The position numbers and the translations under genes were made by a program. A stretch of DNA of 21,077 nucleotides from Thalassiosira profunda (Eukaryota; Bacillariophyta; Thalassiosirophyceae; Thalassiosirales; Thalassiosiraceae), in the NCBI GenBank assembly GCA_036939355.1, contig JALLAP010000296.1:1-21077 (forward strand), given 5' to 3'. The notes beneath the pieces were generated by a model. It saw nothing but the letters and a program-made list of their open reading frames with translations. It did no database searches and had not been told where the DNA came from. Positions 1 through 6,755 of this stretch are shown here, in pieces (the stretch's first letter is position 1; each line of letters opens with the position of its first letter).

Positions 1-1222
1 CTGAAACAATACCCCGCCCCGCTCAACCTCTGATGGTCCACCACCTCTTCGCTCCCGACGGTCATGCCCCCGACGCTCCCCAGCGCATTTTCCAGACTGA
101 ACGTCAGTATCTCGCAGTGCACCATCGGTTTCAAGCCGTGGTGCTCCAGGCTGCCCCGGCCGTTGGCGCCCAGGGTCCCGATGCCGTGGGAGTCGTCCAG
201 GATGAGACGGTAGTGAAACTCCTCCTTCAACTTGACAATCTCCCTCAACGGGGCAATGGTGCCCCAGTTTCGGTACAGGCCCTCGACCACCAGAAACCGG
301 CGCTGGTCGGTGGCCTTGCGCTTCAGCGTCGCGTCCTGCGCGGCCACCCGTTCCAAAACCCGGCGCANAGCAGGTCGCCCCGCTTGGCAAACGCGGCCAC
401 GGTGGAAGTGGCCGCGCTCGCCCCGTCCGAGTACAGGATCGCCTGCTCGGTTCCGAGGAATTCGCTCATGGCTTCCTCGACTTCGAGGTGGGCGTCGATG
501 GTCCCGTAGAAGCCGCGGGGTCCACAGCTCCCGCATCCGTACTTGGAGAGGGCGGCCCGGGCGACGGAGCGGAGGGCGTTCGAGGAGGAGGAGGCGAGGT
601 AGTCCGTGGTGGCAAAGTTGCGCGCCGACTCGGGCGGGGAACGCTCGTCGATGACGCTCAGTTTGCTGTCTGTTGCAGCGCCGCCTCCCGAGCCCCCCGT
701 GGAGACGCTGGAGTCGTCCACTTGCAAATACAGCCGCCCGCCCTCGATCTTCTCCACCACCAATCCGGTGCCCGCCCGAAGCTTTTTGGGGGGTGCACCC
801 TCCGCGGAGGCCCCCACCCTGCCCTCCCCTCCCTTCCCCAGCGGCTTGCGATTTGCCTTCCACTCCCGCAGCAACTCCTCCACCTCGGCGTCGGTCGGGG
901 CCCCCTTCTTGCGCTCCTGGGCGAAGCGCCAGTCGGCCCGCCGCTGCAGCACCACCAGCAAGATGCACATGGCGATAAGTAGTGTTTCCACCAGCACGTG
1001 GAGGGGATCGGAATGGAGCAAATTGAGCCACCAGAGGCGATACCGGTTGGGGAGGGAGGCCGCCGCGTCCACTATTGATGAAAATGCAGAGGCGGCGTCG
1101 AAATCCCCGAGGGTGGGGAGGCACGTGGCGGAGAGGCCGTTGGTCGAGAGGGCCAGACGGTGCACCATTCGGCCGGCGCCCACTCCCAGGTCAAACACAT
1201 TCTGCGTGAATTTGCCGGTCAT
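1..1222 (-). CDS. LCB1: Serine palmitoyltransferase subunit 1 (LCB1), 3' end beyond window
   Basis: This is the regulatory subunit of serine palmitoyltransferase, the ER enzyme that condenses serine with palmitoyl-CoA in the first step of sphingolipid synthesis. The reading starts at the ATG at 1222. Residues about 70-95 hold DPLHVLVETLL followed by a hydrophobic stretch, the typical LCB1 membrane anchor. Then comes the aminotransferase-like fold with NFATTDYL, KYGCGSCGPRGFYGTIDAHL and KRGDL. After the N at 368 the match resumes one frame over with RRVLERV, FLVVEGLYRNWGTIAPL, DDSHGIGTLGANGRGSLEHH and HQRLSGAGYCF. The segment TFSLENALGSVGG has no lysine where the LCB2 partner carries its PLP lysine, which identifies LCB1. 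The cysteine of CGPRGFYG, important in human SPTLC1, is present. About 30 residues expected after KRGDL are absent at the N. The C-terminal part lies beyond position 1. The only real alternative is another alpha-oxoamine synthase, which the missing lysine argues against. Confidence 0.94.
368..368. other. Undetermined base marking an unresolved assembly gap
   Basis: The single N lies inside the LCB1 coding region. On the minus strand the reading frame before it ends GDL-CTN, and the frame after it starts NTG-CGC-CGG, one position off. LCB1 proteins normally have about 30 further residues here, so roughly 90 bases appear to be missing rather than one base being ambiguous. Confidence 0.8.
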
Positions 1223-1727
1223 TTTGCAAGAGTTGGAGCCGATGCCGACCGCCTCTATTTATGCGAGGGAGGGTTGCGCTTGTAGGGCGGCGTGGGAGGG
1301 CGGCTAGTGAATACGATAGGCAGGGAGCCCGCGACCACCTCGTCGCGTCGGGTGTCGGGTGGAGGTTGCAAAAAAAGAAGCTCACTGAAGCGAGCGAAAG
1401 CGGGGGGGCGGCCCCCGAGGGCTCGCCCGCGTTTACGTAGGTACCTATCCGACTTCTATGTACCATGTAGCTGTTCGCGTAAAAATGACGTATGCACTTC
1501 TTCGCAGAATAACTTCGCATTATTAGTAATTCCTACTTTGCTGACGTACTTGCGTGTGCAAATCCGCCTTCTGCCACATTCTTTTGTGAGTTTGTGAAGG
1601 GCAAGCAAGCTGGTGCAGCCAGCTGTTTTTCCCAGCTTTCACAAGCACCACCGCAACGAGAATCGAGGGAAAAAGTTGTTGCACCACAACCCGCCCGCAC
1701 AACAGCAAGCCGCCGCCACCATCAACG
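1223..1727. other. Divergent intergenic region between LCB1 and the HSF gene
   Basis: This 505-bp stretch separates two divergent start codons and probably carries both promoters and 5' UTRs. It has no supported coding region. Its middle part (about 1430-1560) is clearly richer in A+T than the flanking genes and contains two TGACGTA sites. No TATA box is convincing. Confidence 0.55.
1486..1548 (+). promoter_or_regulatory. Two TGACGTA (CRE/bZIP-like) sites
   Basis: TGACGTA occurs at 1486-1492 and again at 1542-1548, 56 bp apart, in the shared LCB1/HSF upstream region. TGACGT is the core bound by bZIP factors. In diatoms the same core is known as a CO2/cAMP-responsive element in carbonic anhydrase promoters. 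The sites are seen in the sequence; any regulatory role is inferred from position and core match only. Confidence 0.3.
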
Positions 1728-3018
1728 ATGGACGCAACCATGGCCACGAAGGCCCCGCATTCGGCGTCTGCGGGAGAGCCGACCCCGCCGCCGTCGCCGA
1801 AGGACGCGAAGGAGGATTCGAAGGAGCGGCAGATCCCTTTTTTGAGGTGAGTTGTTGATGGGTGGGTTGGCGTGGATGGTCTTGGGCCCGCCATTGGTTG
1901 GTGCCCGCCTTTCCCAATGTCTCTCGCCGGCAATCTAACGAATTGCAATCTTCCCTCTCCTCGCCCGCAGGCAACTCACCGACATGTTGCAGAACAATTC
2001 GGACATCATCTCGTTCGTCCCCGGCCGTAAGTTTGAGCGCCCATAAAAATTGACACATGATGTGCACCAAATTCAACAGGCGCCCTCACCCGTCATATGT
2101 TGCCTCCTCGCTCCCATTGCAGAACGACTCCCCAACGAAACCACCAGCGGCCGCATCATCGTCCACGACCGCCATCGCCTCCAATCCGCCGTCCTCCCAG
2201 TGTATTTCAACCACGCCTCGTTCGCCTCCCTCCGCAGGCAGCTGTCCTACTTCTCCTTCGTCCGCGTGGGCAAAAGCCGGCAGGCGGGCGTCACCTACAC
2301 GAACGACAACGTCGTCGAGCTGGGCGACATCCTGAAGCTCAAGAGGCGGGGCGTGGGGCAGGCGGGCGCAGCCATCAAGCAGCAGAACCGCGCGAAGAAA
2401 GGCCCGCCGTGCCCGCCGCTGCCGCCTCCGGTGACGAACCAGGAATCCCAGCTGGCCGCGACGTCGGCCGACGTCGCGAGCGCCGTGCTCAGCGGCACCC
2501 TACACGCGGAAAAGACCAACCACAACCTCGACAACAACGGCGCCACCGTCGCCGAGGCGCCCGCCCCGCCCCGATCCTCCGGCACGGGCAACACCAGCAG
2601 CGCCACGCAATCGTCCATCTCCCAAAGCCTCGAATCCTCCTCTTCGTCCGACGGCGGATCCAACAAGGCTCTGAAAAACCTGACCTCCGCGCGCACGCCC
2701 AAGAAGAAGAGCTACCAGCGACGCTCTTCGCCAAAGCATCCGATGCGGGGCAAGGACCGCGCCCGGTTGGACCGCCTGCTATCCATCAACAATGTTGTGC
2801 CTTTCATCCACCTCCCTCCCCAACCAAAGCGGGCGAGCCCAGCTGTGTCGCGGAAGGAGGAAACCAGTATGACTGGCAAGGAGGTGGGGGAGACGAAGAT
2901 GGTGGAGACGAAGTTTACGGCGAAAACGACGGGCAAGGGTGAGAAGATGCGAGAGCGCAGCGACAGCGGTGCGATGCACGCCCAGGCCCTTCTGGCGCTG
3001 GGAGCCGAACGCCAATGA
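1728..3018 (+). CDS. HSF-type DNA-binding transcription factor, three exons
   Basis: This is a nuclear transcription factor of the heat-shock-factor family, 356 residues after splicing. Exons are 1728-1846, 1971-2026 and 2123-3018; introns of 124 and 96 bases have clean GTGAG/GTAAG donors and CAG acceptors and keep the frame. Exon 1 ends IPFLR, exon 2 gives QLTDMLQNNSDIISFVPG, and exon 3 continues with GRIIVHDRHRLQSAVLPVYF, NHASFASLRRQL and SYFSFVRVG. Together they rebuild the winged-helix HSF domain at residues about 36-125, with SLRRQLSYFSFVRV as the recognition-helix region. The rest is Ser/Thr/Pro/Lys-rich, and I see no clear HR-A/B leucine-zipper trimerisation region. The ATG at 1728 is chosen because it opens the frame feeding the first splice site. 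Diatoms have many such HSF genes, so the target genes cannot be guessed. Confidence 0.9.
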
Positions 3019-3156
3019 AAGGGGGAAGGCCGAAGAAGGAGAGAAGGTGCGCAGAGAGGCATGCTCCCAATTTAGGCTTGAGACGACACGTAGAGTTGTG
3101 TACAGATAAACTGCATTCTCAAACCATGTGACCTGATTTTATGTGGCTGGATTTGA

Positions 3157-4381
3157 TCATTCTGCCAGTTTCATTGTGCACACCCGCACGTCCGACCGCG
3201 GCTGATTGAAGTAACACGGAAAGATGCTGGGCAGATCATCCAGCGAATTGTCGTACGTGCAAATGATATCGTTGCTCGCTAGTTCTCTCTCGAAAAGGGC
3301 AAACGTGTCCTTGTTCCGGAAGGTGGTTGCAAAGATTGCCGATCGCTCGTTGTTGTTTGCTCCGAGGAATGATGAGACGGTTGCAACGAGATCCGGGACA
3401 ACTGCAGGGTCGTAGACGACATCAGCCGCAATTAGGACATCTGCCTTTGACAATGCCTCGGGGCTATTGGCCCAAGGTGGCTCAGACGCATTTTCAACGT
3501 CTATTGAGATCTCATCATCGCCGTGTTCTCCCCACTCGAGCCTGCCCTTGGTTGGCAAGTGACATAGACATATCAGCAGTCAGATTGATGCATGATCATT
3601 GAGCGTTGAAAGCAAACTCGTATCGACTCACTACTGTGACCGTCTCTGGGTCGACACCCTTTCCGGCCAACCAATATCCATTTCGCTTCACATTATGTGC
3701 CAAATTGTCAAGAGATGCCTCGGTGTAATCAGTCATGTGCACCGATCTCACCCTTGCAACGCCAGCGGCGACCAGACCCGTCAATCCCACGCCAGCACCC
3801 AGCTCGATCACGTTCCGACCTCGAATCAGTTGCGTTTTGTGCACGATGTACTCGGCGAGGCACGCCCCCGCCTCCCACACCTTCGAGACGCCCACGTCGT
3901 TGTGATGGGGGTACGTTCGTATGTGCAGGATGTCCGTTTCAACCTTTGGTTGCGGCACTTCCTCCCCTTTAGCCTCATTCAATCGAGGGATGCGAAACGA
4001 TACAATCGAGGGGCACGTCGGATCGGGAACGTCGCCCCCTCGCTCCATCGAAAAGTGGCACACGAGGGCGGCCAGGCCGTCGTCCTCCATTTCCTCGCCC
4101 CGCTCTTCCAACTGGGAGGCGTACCGCTGGACGAGCTTGCGGACGTAGCGGCGGGAGGGCAAAAAGTCCACACATTTCCAGTCGATCATTCCGCCCCCGC
4201 TGACACACTCGGCATTATTTCCAGCGCCCCGGTGCGAGGCGAGGGAGAGGAGCAGCGCGACGAAGCGCCCCTGACGCTCGAGCGGATCGGCGGCATCCTC
4301 CTCGCCTTCGAGAAAGGCGTCGACGACGGCGCGAACGGGGGCGGCCGCGCGAACCAGCGCTTCCGGGGTGTGCGCGGGCAT
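3157..4381 (-). CDS. EEF2KMT/FAM86-like protein-lysine methyltransferase, two exons
   Basis: A class I SAM-dependent methyltransferase of the Methyltransf_16 group, 379 residues. On the minus strand exon 1 is 4381-3632 and exon 2 is 3546-3157; the 85-base intron has a GTGAGT donor and an AAG acceptor, phase 0. Motif I is VIELGAGVGLTGLVAAG. The acidic residue after strand 2 is in MTDYTEASLDNL. The exon junction gives TVTV-GRLEWGEHG, followed by DVLIAADVVYDP, the post-motif carrying the family's D-x-x-Y signature. The N-terminal SRRYVRKLVQRYASQLEE and the C-terminal AIFATTFRNKDTFALFEREL and LPSIFPCYF resemble EEF2KMT (FAM86), which methylates a lysine of elongation factor 2. Substrate assignment is inference; METTL21/22-type enzymes are the alternative. 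It converges with the HSF gene, with 138 bases between the stop codons. Confidence 0.86.
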
Positions 4382-4627
4382 CCTCTATCGAAGGGATTGG
4401 TTGGTGCGAGGGATTGGTTGGTGCGTTGCAGGTTGCAGGCGACGCGGTGGAGGCGGGGCTGGGTTGATGACGGGCGGGGCGGCCGGGCGCCGGCCTTTAC
4501 TTACGTACAATCAACGTACAGAAGTACACCATCCCCCGCCCCGCCCCTCCGCCGATAACTGCCCACAGTGCATGCACTTGCAGAGGATGCACCACCGTCG
4601 TCGCCGATCAACCCTCCACCTCTCTGC

Positions 4628-4852
4628 ATGCTCCCTTTCCTGCGTCGCTTCGGCAAGGCAGCCCTCGCCGTTGAACTCTCTGCTTTGGCCGGCGTGTATT
4701 ACGTTTTTCACGACATCAACACCGGCGGACAGGAGGCGAGGCGTTGGTGGGACGAACGGGCAGGCGCCTGGCTCATCGACGCGTTTCACAAGGTCACGGG
4801 CGACGACCGGGTGATCGAGCATCGCAACTCCTCGACGAAAGAGGAGCAGTGA
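4628..4852 (+). CDS. Small CEBPZOS-like mitochondrial-type membrane microprotein
   Basis: A 74-residue protein starting MLPFLRRFGKAALAV. It has a short basic N-terminus, one hydrophobic segment (AALAVELSALAGVYYVF, residues about 11-27), then a charged tail with EARRWWDERAGAWLIDAF and DRVIEHR. This layout, the V-E-L...G-Y-F pattern in the membrane segment and the length resemble CEBPZOS, an approximately 80-residue mitochondrial inner-membrane protein of animals. The match is from memory of the pattern and is moderate, not strong. An in-frame upstream ATG at 4568 would add 20 proline-rich residues; I prefer 4628 because the basic-hydrophobic start fits a membrane or mitochondrial protein. The gene is divergent from the methyltransferase, and its stop lies 16 bases before the next ATG. 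Confidence 0.55.
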   Translation: MLPFLRRFGKAALAVELSALAGVYYVFHDINTGGQEARRWWDERAGAWLIDAFHKVTGDDRVIEHRNSSTKEEQ

Positions 4853-4868
4853 TACATCTGACCATAAA

Positions 4869-5330
4869 ATGGTGCATCTGTCCGTGCTCCCTCCGAGACA
4901 CATCGCTCTCCTCGTGCTCGCCCTTCAGATGGGGGTGGGTGCACCGTTCAGCTTCCTCGATGCAGCAATAGATTGCCGAGGGACGAGACAACGCAAAATT
5001 TGCGTGCAGAGCATCCAACGATTTGCAACGAGTCTGCCAATGGGATTTTATGACGATGGCATCGACTGGGACGCTGATCTGTTCGGGCAGATAGGCAAAC
5101 CCGACAACAAAGATGCAATACGGAGCGATGAAAATGCACCTGATGCTTCGTTGGATGATAGTCAATGGGATATGGGGCCATCCAAGGCGTCGGATAGCGC
5201 CCAGTCGATGCGGAAGCAGATGAAGCAATCGTGGGGGGAGAAGGGGGCGGAGGAGGGGAAGCCCACCGCCGACTGGGCCGGGGGCGGGGGAGGAGGGCCG
5301 ATCGAGGACGAGCCTTGGTTTACAGGATAG
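4869..5330 (+). CDS. Hypothetical small protein with signal or plastid-type targeting peptide
   Basis: A 153-residue protein I do not recognise. It begins with a likely signal peptide: HIALLVLALQMGVGA is the hydrophobic core at residues about 11-25, followed by PFSF. A basic stretch (CRGTRQRKICVQSIQRFATS) comes next, then LPMGFYDDGIDWDADLFGQI. A signal peptide followed by a basic transit-like region and a processed start such as MGFYDD is the layout of diatom plastid proteins with bipartite targeting, though the usual ASAF-type motif is not clear. The C-terminal half is acidic and polar, with a glycine run and the ending EDEPWFTG. The start follows AAA, and there are only 16 bases back to the previous stop, so its 5' UTR must overlap that gene or the two share a transcript. 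Function unknown. Confidence 0.6.
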   Translation: MVHLSVLPPRHIALLVLALQMGVGAPFSFLDAAIDCRGTRQRKICVQSIQRFATSLPMGFYDDGIDWDADLFGQIGKPDNKDAIRSDENAPDASLDDSQWDMGPSKASDSAQSMRKQMKQSWGEKGAEEGKPTADWAGGGGGGPIEDEPWFTG

Positions 5331-5375
5331 CCACTGCCGTAGAGGAATTCACAGATGATGCAAATTGCTCTCTCC

Positions 5376-6223
5376 TTACAATCTATGTGGTGCCATATCA
5401 GGTGGAAGTACGGACGCGAATGAGAATGCGCTGTCCCTCTGTTCCGACTTCATTTCATCTTGAGAATCCTTGTGCGCTCGCAAACACCCTGCAAATTCAT
5501 CCTTTGTTGCAAGCCCTTTCATAAAGCCAACCCGCACATTGTCCAATGCTGTGTCTGACCCCGCTCTTGCAGCGATCATCCAGTGCATGAGTGCTCTCCG
5601 TCCGTTGCCAGCTTCAAACTCAATATCGCCAAGATCCATCCGTGATGCAATGTTCCCTCCCATGGCCGCATGCTTGAGATGGTGGATGGCTTTGTTCACA
5701 TTCTTTTTCACTCCATCCCCAAGATAATACCGCCGTGGCACCAAATGCAGGAGTCAATATCGACCCCCTGCTTCCAGAGGCTGACAGCTTTTTTGCGATT
5801 TTTGGGCAACCCTCTGTGTCCGCTAGCGTATAGACCAGCGAGGGTATGCATGGCCATGCCATCTTTGCCCTCTACACGCTTCCTCAGCCAATCTACATTC
5901 TCGGAATCTGATTTGTATGGTCTCTTACGACAGAAAGGGCAGGGCTGATTCTTCGCTTCCTTTCTGTCAATAGTGAATATACAGCCATTGCATAACAGCT
6001 TCCCGCAACAGGGTTGGTATATTGCTTCCGATAGACACAAGGGAAGCGGGAGAAAGCAAATTGGACAGTCATTTTGGGGTGGAGCGTCCTCGAACAACGC
6101 GTCATCCCCCGCACGATCCTCGAGCGTCATTCGCCCCATCAACAATGCAGCATCTACTCCCGCATCGCCGCCCTTGATGGCCTCACCACCCTTGCCGCGG
6201 GATCCCCTGTCCTCTGCGCTCAT
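5376..6223 (-). CDS. RING-type zinc finger plus Sel1-repeat protein, frame broken near 5750
   Basis: A member of the RING/Sel1 family that is strongly expanded in diatoms, probably an E3-ligase-like or scaffold protein; its role is unknown. From the ATG at 6223 the protein has FEDAPPQNDCPICFLPLPL, CCGKLLCNGCI and CPFCRKRP, a RING-like finger in which the usual histidine is not apparent. Sel1-type helical repeats follow: AMHTLAGLYASGHRGLPKNR, then RYYLGDGVKKNVNKAIHHLK, then LGDIEFEAGNGRRALMHWMI, ending EFAGCLRAHKDSQDEMKSEQ. The first part runs into a stop at 5708, while the family match continues in another frame from about 5744 to the TAA at 5376. No GT-AG intron bridges the break, so a small deletion, a base error or early decay is likely. 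The frame is open upstream to 6544, so the true start is uncertain. Its stop is 45 bases from the stop of the convergent neighbour. Confidence 0.82.
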
Positions 6224-6755
6224 AAAGCAAAGATGGGAAATTATGGGAACCTCTGTGCGGTCGAATACCGAATCCAAATCGTGCACCAATGACGCTAGTA
6301 GTGTTACGCGCACGAAAACCACGCCCACGCCCCCGCAAATCAACGCCCGACGTGCTTCCCGCGGCGGTCGATGCAGCGAGGTGCAAGCCGACACAGCGAT
6401 GCGGCCTACTCCCACGCCTCCGCCGTCTTGGCCGACGACCCTGCTTCGCTTCCTCTCGAAAAATGCGACTTTGCTCCTGCCTGGGGAAAAACGTCTGACC
6501 TGCGTCCGGACACGCTGTCTCTCCTCCTCCTCAATCACGCACATACAACTCCACTGCGCGACTGCGCAAGATCGGCGGCGGCGCCCCTATCCCCTCCATC
6601 CAGAGCACTCTCCAGCCCAGCTCGGACGCGGCGTGCGATAGTCGGCGGGGCCTCGGTTCCCCGCTGCTGACTCGCGCTTCATTTTTATTTGCAAAAAAGT
6701 TGACACATCGTGCACCCAGCCTCCTCATCGGTGCACAGCATCAAGATAGATCGAA
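6224..6755. other. Divergent intergenic region between RING/Sel1 and CBP80 genes
   Basis: This 532-bp stretch separates two divergent starts and should hold both promoters. Open frames cross it, but none resembles a protein family. A T-rich patch at 6678-6700 lies about 60 bases before the CBP80 start. I see no strong repeat or RNA gene. Confidence 0.45.

Noticed and set aside
323..982. Long plus-strand open frames opposite LCB1
   Set aside because: They are antisense to a clearly conserved gene and their translations are Arg/Pro-rich low-complexity sequence typical of GC-rich shadow frames.
1499..1517. Possible heat-shock element (TTC-GAA-TTC) upstream of the HSF gene
   Set aside because: The spacing between the units is irregular (three and four bases), so it does not fit the nGAAn array; not reported as a site.
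1594..2076. Frames around the first HSF exons, both strands
   Set aside because: They run across well-defined splice sites and disagree with the HSF domain that the spliced frame rebuilds.
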